Shown here piece after piece: positions 1 through 13,800 of a DNA stretch of 64,000 bases. Origin of the DNA: Ascaris suum. Its lineage: Eukaryota; Nematoda; Chromadorea; Rhabditida; Ascarididae. The DNA is taken from contig CM024176.1 of assembly GCA_013433145.1 (NCBI GenBank), forward strand, positions 11,146,520 through 11,210,519, in the 5' to 3' direction. The translations under genes were made by a program, and so were the position numbers. Below the pieces are notes generated by a model. The model worked only from the letters and a program-made list of their open reading frames with translations. It did no database searches and was not told where the DNA came from. Positions within the stretch are counted from its first letter, which is position 1; each line of letters opens with the position of its first letter.

Positions 1-123
1 GCGTTTCGAGTATTGGCAACCGATACGCTGACGCTCGTTGTGGAGGTCGAAAGCGATCCTCCAGCAATATTCGAATGGTTCTGTAACGACCGTCCAGTGC
101 AGCAGGACAGGAGAAGATTTAAG
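1..123 (+). CDS. Exon 1 (5' end outside window): first half of Ig domain 1
   Basis: The exon is open in frame 1 from the first base and ends AAG|gtaaac in phase 0. It encodes the B and C strands of an Ig fold (TLTLVVEVESDPPAIFEWF), with the core Trp at codon 26. The B-strand cysteine is replaced by valine. Its true start is upstream of the window. Confidence 0.8.
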
Positions 124-1739
124 GTAAACTTAATCGCATAGTATGACCAAGAAGTTAGATGTATTTAGTAGTTTAACAGAAAGTTTTAACCTCAGATCGA
201 AGTGGTGTATTTGATTTAAATGTTTCCTATGTTTTGCATCTTCTTGACTCTGAAAACCCCGTTTCGGTGGGCTGTTGAAATCTTGCAGGCTCCTTATCCA
301 TTTCTCAAGTGGTTTTTTTCCTGTTATGGATTCAAAGTGTTTTCCTTAAAAAAGTGAATCTTCTGTAGAGCAAAGGAAGCGCTAGGAAAGGTGATTTCGA
401 GTTTCAGGTACGGCATGGCATTAACATCACCACCTTGACCGTTGAGGGCCCCGAGCAAGGTGTGTACAAATGCACAGCCAGAAACCCAGCTGGAATATCA
501 ACAACTTATGGCTATATCACCGTTAATGGTAAAGCCGCTTATTTAGAGTTTTTCTGGTCTAATTTGTGCCAATTTCAATTAATGTTTCTGCAAAAATTGG
601 TCGTATTGATATCGCTTGCCATTGCTATCTGTCTGAAGAAGTTTCTGCTGTGGTCATCACTTGAAATTTGAATCTTTCTCGAATCAGATAGTATTTCACA
701 ATATATTTGAAATGAAAGGAAATATATTTTACAACGCGATTTGCTCTGGAAGAGAATGTATCGTAAGGGAAATGCAAGTATTGATCAGACAGACAAACAA
801 CACCAACTGGAATGACAACTGCTGTAGAGTCTTGAAAAAAACGTCACTACCTATTAATCTTCTGAAGTTCGCCTAGCAGCCTAGTCGGAGAGGGATGTTA
901 TTTTAGGCTCGGTATTTCTGACGACAATTCGGCAACGTTGTAAGGTGTATAATAGCGAAGTAAGCAGAAATGCAAGAATATAAGTTAGCAAGTAAGCGAA
1001 ACTACGATGTGAAGTGGAAAATTATAGCGGTCAAACGCATTAAGAACATGCTTTTACATTGTGTAATATAACAAATGCAAAGCTGTAATGATGAGATTGG
1101 ATCGGATGGCGCATTTCATTTACTCTTTTGTCCAGTTCCTTCTTGTTATCTTGGAGCATTGAAGAGGGGGCTAATCCCTTGCAAAAGATTTTGAGAGAGC
1201 GTTATTACAAAATGAGGTTTGATTCGACAGAAAGCTACCTTCGAACGGAATTCATAGTGATTATAAGGTTTTATTCTTAGTGCTTAAGGGTAAAGGGTAG
1301 CCTGAAGGGAAGACTTGATAAAGCGGAGCAGACCAGATTACGGTAATTTCGGAAAAAGTAGTTGGTCACGTTTTCTCTTCGGAAAAATGTCTCGAATCAT
1401 TCATAGATATATGAGCTTATCAAATTCGTATTCTCACTTCATCGCAGCTGTAACCATCCCTCCTTTGTGGTACTTTTTCTTCACTTCTAATGACAAATTA
1501 TACAGTGTAATGTTGAATGCCGCGTAGTGACTACAGGCAATAAAACTGATAAGCAGCTTATTTCATTCTCATTAGAAGTTCGACTTCATTTCAAAATTTC
1601 AGCCCCACCTCAGTACAAGAAATGGGTTGAGCAGAAACATGCGGTCGTTATAGAAGAAAAAGTCGAAACCGTCAGCAATGAACGAATTGGTTAGTTTTAT
1701 TCGTTTCACAGTTTTTAAAATTCTTCAATTGCTATTTGA

Positions 1740-1813
<74 letters not shown>

Positions 1814-4800
1814 GTGTGTGCGTATATGAATACTAGACTTTATGTTAAGTTGAATGCAGCAAGAAGTTCCATTGAGCTGAGGAAATAGTGGGGAGGTAAC
1901 AGTGTTGAAGTGGCGAGCACCTCTTCCGCGAGAATTTTTTAGACATCTTTCGGTGTCTTATTGTCGTGAAATTTCTTATCGCTGAAAACTTTTCTCTTAG
2001 CTTTGCAACAGTGAAATTTCATTTCCTCTTTGAGCGTTAAAACGGCCTAATATTTGCGTTATCTATGAAGATTCTTTTAAACGTGTTCTTCCAAATCTTC
2101 TTTCCGTGCTAAAGTCAACGCAATCTAGACATTTTTGTTCGAATTTACCGCGAATAGCTTCAACATCTGTTTCTCCCGCTAGCTGGAAAAATGCTACAGG
2201 GACTTTGGAAAAAGATACCTTTCAGGTTTGGGCGTATAACTTTTGCTCTTTAAGAAATGCGTTGATTCACAGGTGTTCATGAGATTGCTAATTAGGTAGC
2301 ACCACATGCTTGTAATATTTTGGCATATGCGCATTTGTGCTGAACACCATGAGAAGGCCGCAGCTGGGTCGTTATCTCGTTCCAAGTCTCACTGCAAGTA
2401 TTATTGTGTCGCTCATCGATGTGAGGCTTAAAAAAATTGTATCAGTTTGATGAACAAAATCCTTTCAGCAGTCAAACTTTAGTGTGCACAGAAAGCCAAG
2501 TTAGGAAAAGGACTTTTTTGTCTGCAAGCATTCTAACAATGATTTTTCTATTTTTGCAGAAGTTTTCATTTAAATTGGCACTTTAATGTTATCACATTCC
2601 GTTCTCATGTGACCGATACATGAGGTTATCGCTCTCCCCAAATATCCTTCTTCCGTAAATCTTTTTTTTGTTGGGTTTTATTATCTCTGCTACACATATT
2701 GTGAGTGCGCTAAGAAATTTTCATCTGCAACATTTCTAACTGCAGAATGTTGATCAGTTAAATAAATATTACATATAGACAGAGTGAAGAAATTAGGTTG
2801 AAAGAGGCGGAAATCTACCTATAAAAGGTGCAAGTGAAGGAAGCAATTTGATCATAGTGGGCGTTGGTTCTCATAGAGAGCGGTGATGATGCATTTGCTC
2901 GATGCGCCTTTTGACGTTAGTTGAGTGCTGTCGAACGAGAGAATTGCCGTTTTACACTGCAGCATTTGTACTTCTTTCATCGCAGTGGATGAGTGAGCGG
3001 AGAAGACAGAGAAATCCCTAAATATGCACTCGCCTCCCTCTTTGCGTTGATGACTAATTGCTGAAGTTCAAGTACTTATACAAAAAACGACTTTTGCAAC
3101 CAAAAACTTCCTCCTTGAATATTCTGATTTGCATACTTTTACCTGTTACGAGTTACGTTGGGGAAAAGTTTACATGAGAGCAAAATGAATGAAAAATCTG
3201 CTGAGAGTGGTCCTAAAAGATGTCGTTTAAGGAATCACAATAAGGCAAGCACCAAGGTTTGTGAACCAGGTGCCCAATCTCACGCTAAAACCTGGAGTGG
3301 AAGCAGTAATCGATGTGGAGGTCGAGGCTTCACCACCAGCAAAGTAAATATTTCTTAATTTTCTAGTGAAGTAGCGAAGAGATTAGGTATTATAACAGCA
3401 AATTTAGGCGTAATAGTTTAGAGCGCGACATGCCTATGTTTACATACGCTTAACTTTCGAATAACGCTGAGATATTCACGCTGCCGATTCATATAACAGA
3501 GGGAATAGATGCATTTATGAATTCTACGAAGTATCCGTCCTCATATATGAGGGATAGGTGTTTGCAGACCTTTGATTTTTTTTTTTTTTTGATTTATATC
3601 GTAACCGATGTATTCGAGTTCTTTTACATTTCATCTGCTTTCATATTCCTTTCGACGTATCTGTTTAGTCAGCAAATGTTTCATGCTGTCATTCTTTACG
3701 AAGTTGCAGTGTCCTCGCATATTTGTATCTACCCGTTCACATATTTCTTTCAGTTCCGCCCCAACGATGCTAGAATCATAAAATTTGATGGGTATCTTGC
3801 GTATTATAGGACGGCTTCCTGCGCCAGCGTTCAGTTTGACTTATCAAGCTTTCAATTGATTACATTTGTTTAACTGGCCAAGAAATTGCACGTATTTTGA
3901 GGCTTGAGGGATCACCCCTTGCAGCGTTCGGATCCATGAATAACGGATTTTTATGAGGAGGCTCCATGAGACCATTCGAATTATTTAAAAGACGGGCTTG
4001 TTGTTCCGCACTTTTCATGCCCGATAGTTTCTTTTTGAAGGTGGTTCGTATGCTCAGTAGAATGGGAAAGCGGCTATCATGCAGCACCTCTGACACATTT
4101 CCCCATATGTTTCGTTATATGATAGACTGCATACTTTTTCATGTGTGCTGTTTGCATGTAATTGAAATGGATGCTGTCACATGTTTGCCTTTAGTCCATT
4201 AATTTCTCGCTATACGATGCGTGGAACTTGCAGGTTCACATGGTTTGTAAATGGCTTCGAGTTGCATGATTCATCGGGACGCCTCGAAGTATATTATCCA
4301 AAAGAGAACCGATGCGTTGCACGGTTCCCAATACCGCAAAGCGGCGAATACAAAGTCATCGCCGAAAATTCTGTTGGAAGGGATCAAAGCATTGGCTACG
4401 TGGACGTAAAGAAAGGTATGCACAGTCAGAAAACCAATGCTTTCTCTTTCATCATTGTTAGAGAGACGCAAATTCTCCTTGCTAGACATTAAAAGCGAGA
4501 AATTATGCTTGGCTAATACTAAGGTCGAAATTATAAACCGAGAAGTAATAGTTCAAAAAAATTGCTTCCTCTTTTGTTATTTCTGTCACCCGACGAATCT
4601 ATTCTTTTATGTGGAGGAAAGCTTTGTGATAGCTAAACCGATTTGATGTTTTTGCGGCTCTGTTTACTAGAGTAAAAGTGCATTTTCTGAGTAGGAGCCA
4701 AGCCTTGGAGCGCGTCCGTAGAGGAAGAGAGGAAACAGAGAGCGTTTTGTTGCTTTTTCAGAGGTGTCAGCACGTCAAATGCAAAGGCCACCGCTACCAG

Positions 4801-7800
4801 CCGAGCATATGCGCCACGTCGACGCAGCATCGGCTCACCGGCATCGTACGTTATAACTGTTTTTCTACTCCACATGGTTTAGTTGAAAAGTCGAAACAGC
4901 TGATTCCCATAATGTGTAAGGGAAGGGAGCAAACTGGATAGGTGCATTATGTGTAACAACTTCGATGGGAAGCGAGAGATTACGTTGAAAGTAGTGCAAG
5001 GAAACGCACTGTATGGCCAGACCGGTCAGCTTAATTTCGCTGCTTCTATGCTGCGAAATTTGAAGGCGGCTTGATGAATAATGAAAGAGAAAGAAGTGTT
5101 TATAATTCTTAGCCATGAAAAGTGAAGAGTAAGTGGCGCGTAGAAAGTGGCAGAAGGCGAGCAGCTTACCTCGCTTTGGTCTTTTCTGCCTTGATCATTG
5201 CTGTCGAAGGGAGGATGATTCAAGGCGCCTTAGGTTTTTGGTAGATTCAGTTGTTACCGTATGAGGTAGATATGTGGTTTTGTTTCAGTCCAAGCGACAG
5301 TTTTATAATATGCAAAATTAAATTTATAGGTGACTTCCTTGAACGAATGGATAAGGGTCGCGCGTCATCGGTAACGAAGAACTATGAAGTCTACGAAGAG
5401 AGCTCATACTATCAGCGTTCGACGAGTTTGCCGCGTCCAATGCGAGGCATCGAAAAACACATCGAAGTATCGTCGAATGCCGATTTGCTAAGACGTCGAC
5501 AAGAAGGTCTGTTTTATGTAATGCAAATGACTTACTGACTCAGATCTTGACGAAATCGTTGAGTGAATGCGAGTGTCCTTTGAGTTTATCACTTCTTTTG
5601 TTGCCTATTGCTGGAGGAAACCCCTCTCCAACTTGCGTTTCTTATTCCATTTATGTTCATTATTCCACCTAGAAGCTCTTTGCTGGATGCAAAATTTCCT
5701 GCAAAGTACAGAATATGGGAGTGGGCGCATTCCTACCAGTGCCTTATTTCTTACGATTAATGCTAGCAGTGGACCTGAATTTATAGTGCTTTGTTTTTCT
5801 TCTGTTACAAAACATGTGACCATAAAACGACAGAACGGCTGCTTCAGGAATGTTTGCTTAAAGGTTTTCACATTTAACATATGTTTTCACTTCATGATGC
5901 CAATTTTTCGTTGATTCGTTTTTCATTGTTTTCGCATGATGGAATTATACACAGTCCTAAACAAGGCATTACTCTAATCTTAGGTTAGAACGTGTTGCTC
6001 ATTGATTTCACGGTGGCGTTTATCAGGAGGAGAGTTTTGTTTCAGAAACAGACGCTACCACGCCGTACTCCTCTACGAATGAAATTTACCATGCCACTCA
6101 ACGAGAAGATGACTACACAGAAACACTCTGTAGAACAACGAGCGAATCATCCCGTTTTTTGCCTCAAGCGCCCCTGTTCACTAGCGCTCTTCCTGAAGAC
6201 GTACATTTATCGTCGAAGGAGAAGCTTGTTCTCTCAGTGGACGTAAAGGCCAGTCCACCGGCCGAGATTGCATGGAAATTGGATGGCACAGAAGTGGAGC
6301 AAACAGAGACTGTCAGCCTGTTGGACGAACACAATCGTTCGACCTTGGTAGTACAACCACCGGTGAAGCAAGGGATTTATACTGTTACTGCAAAGAATGA
6401 GGTAGGAGAAAGTACGTTGAGTACAAGTGTGCATCGCGTAGAAGAAGAGACCTTCGTGCAGGTTGACGAGCAGATGGTCGTCAGCAGTCGCTGGATAACT
6501 GCTCGAGGTAGATCCACACCACCGGAGATTGTCGACAACGCGATCACGGTTACGAGTACTTCAGATGGTTGGGAAGTAGTTGAGGAGGCTGATGCAATGA
6601 AATCATCTACCGAATCTTTTGAAACTGTAAAACTTGCTGAAGGAGGAAGGCTGTCGATAGGGCGCGATGAGGATCAAACACCAAAATCGCATGCGATCCC
6701 ATGTGTTCGCACGTCCACCTTCGCACAAAGAGTGAGTGAAGAGCATAGGATGGGAGTACCGCATCCAACTATTATTACTGTTCCAAAATCTTCAGAGAAA
6801 ATTGAAACATTTGCCACCGAAGTGATCGAGGAGCGGCGGCTTGTGCCAGCGTATCTGCCAAGGAAGTCAATCGAACGATTGCCGCAGCGCCCGTTTGTTG
6901 TAAAACAACCACCGCCAGAAATGTTCGTGAAGGCGGGTGAAAAACTTGTTCTCTGTTCGAAAGTAGATTCTCATCCAGAATCCTCTTTCAAGTGGTACCA
7001 TAATAATTTCGAATTAAGACCATCGACTACGATAAAAATCGAATCTCCAGCTCCTAACGAAAGCCGCGCGACATTCGAAAAGCCCACTGATGGTATTTAT
7101 AAAGTCAATGCAACAAATCTATATGGATCTTGCAGCAGTTCTACACGAGTAGTTGCAGAAGTGGTGGAACAAATGGTCGAGGAAAGTTCCGTTTCCGTTG
7201 TGCGTTTGCCACAGCCACAACCTCAGCCAAAGTTCCAGCTGGTGCGTAAGGCACGCTTTGAAAGCCGCAGTGATCTTCCGAAGGCTCCACAAATTAAAAA
7301 GAAGTTTGCTACGCTTATTCGCGTGCCGCAGAAACAGCCATTAGTGCTCAGCATCGAGGCGGATGCCATTCCAGAAGCAACATTCACCTGGCGCGTCAAC
7401 AACTTCGAGGTTCGTCCATCTGCGCTTGTACATATCGAACGGCCGGCGCCCAATGTTTCACAGGCGACCTTTACGAAACCAGCAGAGGGGAAATATGAAG
7501 TGATCGCCGCCAATGAGTTGGGAAGCGCTACATGCTCAACAAAAGTGGCAGTTGACTTCGAGCCCGAAGTTGCACTAGAAAAGAAAACCGTTGTTTCACC
7601 ACCGCATGTAGTTCAGAAACCACCTACGTTCGTTCAACCACTTCCTGCGGAAACAAGACTTTCCTCAAATAACGAAGAGTTGCATTTATCCGTTATCGTC
7701 GATTCGCAGCATCCAGTAACTTTCCGTTGGTTCGCCGATGGCAGTCTATTATCGAACAGCATAGAGCACCAGATGATCAATGAAGCATTCAAGAGTGAAC

Positions 7801-10800
7801 TGCTTATACGTCGACCAATCTCGCATCCAACCGATTATGCAGTTGAAGTTTCGAATAATTATGGCACCATATGGTCTGAAACGAGAGCCTGTCCTCCGAC
7901 AGTGATAAAGACCAGCGCCACTGTTGAAGAACTGCTAGCAACTGAGGCAGTCACTGAGGTCCAACAGAAGGCACCTCGCTTCACGACACCTTTGTATCCG
8001 ATCGAAGTAGAAGAGGGCGATCGTTTCACTGCTAAAGTGATTGTTGATCAGGATGGATCACCTTGTGAATTCTTATGGTATCTAAATGGAAAGGATTTAA
8101 GAACATTGCCTGGATTCAGAGTCGAGTCAACACACTACGAGTCGACACTAATAGTTGATTCGACCACTACTAGAAACAGCGGCAGATTATCGGTAGTTGC
8201 GAGAAACAGATATGGCACTGCTGAGTCATCCGCCACCGTTTCTGTTAATGAAAGTTAGTTGCTGTTTTGTTCATTAACGAAGCGATGAGTTTTTGATTGA
8301 TTGAAGCATGAAAGCACGTTTATTACTATGTTCTTAGCAAGGAAGATGACTTGGAGTGCCGTGCAAAAATCGACTTTTTTTTTCTAACTTCATCAAAATT
8401 CGCAGAGGAATTAATTGCTTGTAGTGAATGCACGAGGCCGGTTTCTGATTGAGCAAATTTTTGTTGGTGTCCGATAAGCTGTCGATCTTGGTTCAGTCGG
8501 CCCGAAAAGAATTCCATCGTTTTGTAATTCGTGCTTGAAAATAAGTTTTTATTATAATGTTCTACATGTATCTGTACGAGTAGGAAGTGTGAAATTGTCT
8601 CATTTATTTCATTGATACCATCAACGAGACAAGTACGGGAATGTGGCAGAGGGATCATTATCTGATGAAAAATTCGTTTTCGTGGTGATCCGATCTGTAC
8701 AAGAGGCGTCAAATTTCTGTGCATGTTTTAGCATCTTTGTGCTTATTAAAAATTGATTTGTCTTTTTGATAATTAATACTGAGAGGCCGTCATATGGCGT
8801 GGTTTACCCAGCAGATATTTGTATCCATAGCTTCATTGATTCTGTAGTTGAAACTGCCAGATAGAAAGACGCGTACATAAACATTCCTATATCAATATGA
8901 TGTCTCCATCATGCGTCTTGCAATTAGGAATCTGCAAAACTGCGGGGACCGACATTATCTTTAGTAGTATGTGATAATCTACTTAGATTACAGAAGATCC
9001 AACGAACTAACGATATTTGGTGGAGGTAGTTGATATAGGTGATGTTACAGTTATGTTTTCAGTTTAATTCATCTTCTTCTAGTGGATTGAATTGGTCTAC
9101 AAGAGTTGATTATATTTCAGAAGAGGAGTCCTTTGAAGTGATCACAACAGGCGTATCGATCCCTTCGGAAAGACCACCGAAAATTATTGTCCCACTTCAT
9201 TCAACCGTTTTCACAAGTGGTAAGTGATTTACGAGCAAGCATTTCTTAGAGCAGAAAACAAGTGAGGTTGTTTCGTGGAGAATGTGAACTTTTTAACAGC
9301 TATCGAAGAAGGATTATTCCTTCAGAGCAACGTATCGGAAAATATCGACTGCTTCAGGCTGCCATTGTAGAACATTAACAAATCTTGAGAAAATCACAAG
9401 TAAAGGTGATTGTGTTTAGATGCATTGCCTTGCTTAATGGAAAAACTATAAAAATTAATTTTTCGCTGTAATTTTATCACCTGAAAGTGATCAAAGCAAA
9501 CTTATAGAATTCAATCCACTGTCGATTGGAAGGCAAGTTCTTCTTGCGCAAGAAATATGATTGTTTGAAACAGTTTTCATATCGGTTTTAGACTTTGGTT
9601 TAGCATGCAAAATATATTTTATCAATTGAAATCGTAAACGCTTTTTTACACGCGTATTTATCGAAATAACAATTTATTCAAGTACGTTGATGTATTTCAA
9701 GAACAGAAAATTTATTGCGCTTGAAAGATATAGACCGAAAACCTATCTGCAATGGAGGGATACTTATTAATATTTCTAAAATCTCTTAAGATTGGCTCTC
9801 GCTTTTAAAGTAATTATTTTCCTGTATTAGGTGAACCGATGGTTCTCCGATGCCGTATTGATGCAATGCCTCCAGCACAAATAACATGGAGCAAGGATGA
9901 AATCGATCTTGCCGAGTGGGTCATCAGCGAAGATATCACAACAACGTATGAGCTAAACTCTCGCTTTCATTTCCTCATAGTAATTGCATTATTTTATTTT
10001 TGATTGAATCAAGCTTTTGATATTATGTTTTCGTTTCAATCCATCTTGGTAATTCTGGAAGAAGTGACAATGTTGACATGGAGTTATAGAGTTTTTGACT
10101 GCTGACGCAAACACATACCACTATACCATTATTCCGCCTGTAGCGTCTGTGAGCAAATCGATACCTTTAAATACAGATTTCAAAGCCAATGTGAATACGC
10201 TTTCAGAGTCACTTATGATTTAGGGTTTTGCCCGATGGCACCTACGAACTGTCCAAACCGCAGTGCACCACTGAAGACGCTGGCTTCTATCAGTGTAGCG
10301 CTCGTAATGCTCATGGAAAGGCGGAAACCGCCGCATATGTCACTGTGGAAGGTATGGCTGCTTTAAAATTTCAATTAAAGTTGGTAAAATTTGTCCACGC
10401 CTTCATCAAATGCCTCCTTAAAGCCAAGGAAGCGAAATTCAGGCCCCCATAACGTTTACTAGTCTTTAACTAGTCATATTTTCGAGGTGGAGAAAGGGCT
10501 TTTGAATTTGCCCTCCTCCGAATAAGGAGGTACTGTGAGAACAAAGGGCTCGTAGATTTCGCTACATCCGAAAAAAAGCCTGTTACAGAGAGGGAGAAGC
10601 AAATAATCAAGAAAGCTCTTTCCGAATATTGCATTTAGATTTAATAGAAAGTAGTGTCATGGGTGACGTCATCTTTGGTTGTTTAAATGCTTTCGTGACC
10701 ACTTGAGTTATTTAGGAGATTTGATTGTTTTAGGGGAAAAAAGAAAGTAATTAATAGTCACTTCATATATTTTTGTCGGATAAAAAGGGAAGTTTTTCGG

Positions 10801-13800
10801 ACATTTTGCCGGGTCATTAAATTTCCTCGTTATTGGAGAACGGTGGAGAAAATATGGACTCTCAGAAGAGAGGCATTGCCATGTGGTGAGCAGGCGCGCG
10901 CCGTTAATTGTCGGTCCATACAATTTTTTAATTGCAAAAAAAAGGAAAAAAAGTTGAACAACGAAAATTCAAATAGAAATTTGCAAAGTGGCGGAAATTG
11001 CAAATGATGGCTAGCAGTTGATCGAATACTGAGCAGAGAATTTCAATTGCGATCAAGCATCAAGAAAGTTTGAACGACAAACGATCGATGCGATAAAGCA
11101 TTATCAAAATGTGAAAGTTTTTCTCACATATTTTTCTTGTTATAATAGCGCACATGTAGATGCAAACAAAAAGATTTTTTGAATGCAACGACGAGTGCTA
11201 ATCGTAAATTCTTTCTTAACACTTGTTAACAAGATATCGCTCGAAAAATCTGAGAACTTTTTCATCAAAAGGTTTCCCTCGGCTTTTTAGGATGATTCCA
11301 GCGATTTTCTATGATTGAAAACGCGTGTTGACGTCCGCCATTGAGACCGTATTTAGCTTTCATCATTATTTCTTTCGAAAGACTGATAGTGAGTGGAAAG
11401 CATCTTGAGGGCACTACCGAAGGAATCGGCAGCACACTTCTCTTGTTTCTTTTTCACCTTATGCCGCAGGGTAGACTGCCTCCAGAGTTTATGTTGATAC
11501 ATACGCAGGGAGAAATTTTCGCCCACAAGCTACCATCGATGCTTTTCACCGTGTGCCTTTCGAATTTATCCGTCCTCGTTGCTGTGGAAGTTGATAATTA
11601 ATACCGATTTTCTTGTGCAAATTTTTAAGCCTTTCATGAGCGGACGAAAACAACTTTTTACTTGCGGCTTTGCACAAGTGTTCGATATCATTGGAAAACG
11701 TGTTATCACGCTTTTTGCGTTATCGTGAATTTTATTAACGCCTAGTCGGTCTGAGTGATGGTTTGGAAAGAGCGCGCATCGCGCCGGTTTTGTTGACAAG
11801 TTTTTAATTGTGATTCCCTTGTTGCTTCCTGGGAACGGAAATTATGAAACTACGTATTTAATTCATGTTAGGGTAATAAACTGGTCGAGCAGAAACAATA
11901 GAGCCGAATATTTTTTCAAAACTGTTGTTTACTTTCACTGCTTCAAGGTGATCTTTAGATAAAAGTGGAGAGGAAGTAGTGCAACTCAAATACATCTGGA
12001 TTGCAACTTTTGAAAACGATTGCTCCTTGTCTGCTTTCATTTAGAGATTCCTCAGCATGGAAGTTTTATGTGTTTTTTCATATGAAATTTTGAGTGTTCT
12101 TTGTTTGCGTTAATTTGATAATAACAATTTTTTGATTTTCTGCATCGCAAATTCTTATTCATAAATAGCTAATATGTAATATTTCAGAAACGGTCTACGC
12201 CGCTGATGTGCACGAAACAGAGGTAAGAGATTTATCGTTATCACTTACTTCCCAAACGATCTAAAAATGCATCCAGAATCGAATAAAGAGGGAAGGTTGA
12301 GGTACGAAGAGAACAAAAAAAATCCCCCTATAGATGCACTCTTCAGTCGGATATTTTGAATCGTCAGGCGCAAAAAATATGTGGTGATTTATAGTAGAAC
12401 TCGAGAAAAGCAAAAAAAAAAAAAAAAAAACAGGACTGCACAGGACTTTTTATCGTACGCTAGATATCAGAGACTCCTCAGCAGGAGGTTTTATTTTATG
12501 GTTCAACCTTATCAAATGTGGCACTTCTCTGTTAGCTCTTTTTAACTGCGCAATGCGAAATTAGATAATTTCAAAAAAATGCGCCGAGCATTGCCAAGTT
12601 GCATCGGCGTTACCAGTTAGCAAACTATAGTCCAGGTTTGTCTCTGTTAATATTAGAGGAAGATAGTTTTATTGGTTCGCTATTAAACTGAAATATTTGG
12701 AACGCTTATTGAAATCGAACTCACCCTAACTTTTGGCTGTACATGTTATTTTTTGTAGTGTCAATAAGGCTGCCGGATTTTAAGCATCCCATATGTAGAG
12801 AAACCCTCTTATTTGCGGTTTTTTGTAAGCCTTCGTTTGTCATTAAAGCGTTACATGTTCTGAGGGTTGAAAGCTCGGCAAATTGTTCATGGACTTTCAT
12901 TAACTAGGCAAACTGGTGGCACCCGTTACTAACCGAGCAGAAGCCGTAAGAAATTTTTTCAATGATTGTGAGTATTCAGATTCATAAGATAACAGTGACG
13001 AAAAGTCCGAGTCCATATGTCCCGCAGGAGGCACCGAAATTTATTGAGACGATGGAAGCAGTGGTCGAGGGCAACGAAACGGTGTTGACTTGCAAGGTGC
13101 ATAGTGAGGCTCCTGTCGAAATCTCGTGGTATCATGGCAGCATGCTGCTACTGCAAAGCGATAAACATACGATGGGTTCAATGGCAGACGGCACACAAAC
13201 TTTAACGATCAGAAATGTCGTCAAAGAAGATGAAGGTTAGTTTCTCGGGCACTGTATTCATTACTGTTCACTTGTTACGCTCAACGCAGTGGCCTTTGTT
13301 GTAGTTATAGCATTTAATGCTGCACTGTTTAAAATATCATACGCATTGTCTTCATCGCTGCCAGCTTATAACAGCGTTTCAAGTATATTTCATCAAGGTG
13401 GATGCTAGCATAAAAATCCGGGATACAAATTATTGTTATAATTATGTTAGATAACTTGTTTGGTGCTTCGAATTAAACAGTTTAAGGTGCCGAATATTTA
13501 GAAAGCGTGAAATTTCCACTGAGACCGTGCTATCTGCCGAAGAGCAAGTTGAATGCGCTCGAGCATTGCAGACAGTGTGATGGCATTGCAGATAGGATAA
13601 TACTTTTTATGTACTCAGATAAAAACTGTCTTAGCATTCTATCATTTACAACCGGAATTTCCTATAATTAACTGAAATATTCCGTTACCTTTCTCACTTG
13701 CACTCTTCCTGCGCAAAATTTTTGAAAATTTCTAGTATGTATTACAGAAATGGATCAGAGATGGCCTTACAAGTAGGAAACTCTGCTTAGTAGGCAAATT

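Noticed and set aside
8326..8724. 132-codon minus-strand frame between exons 8 and 9
   Set aside because: It has no recognisable product and lies within an intron of the plus-strand gene; a chance frame of this size is expected.
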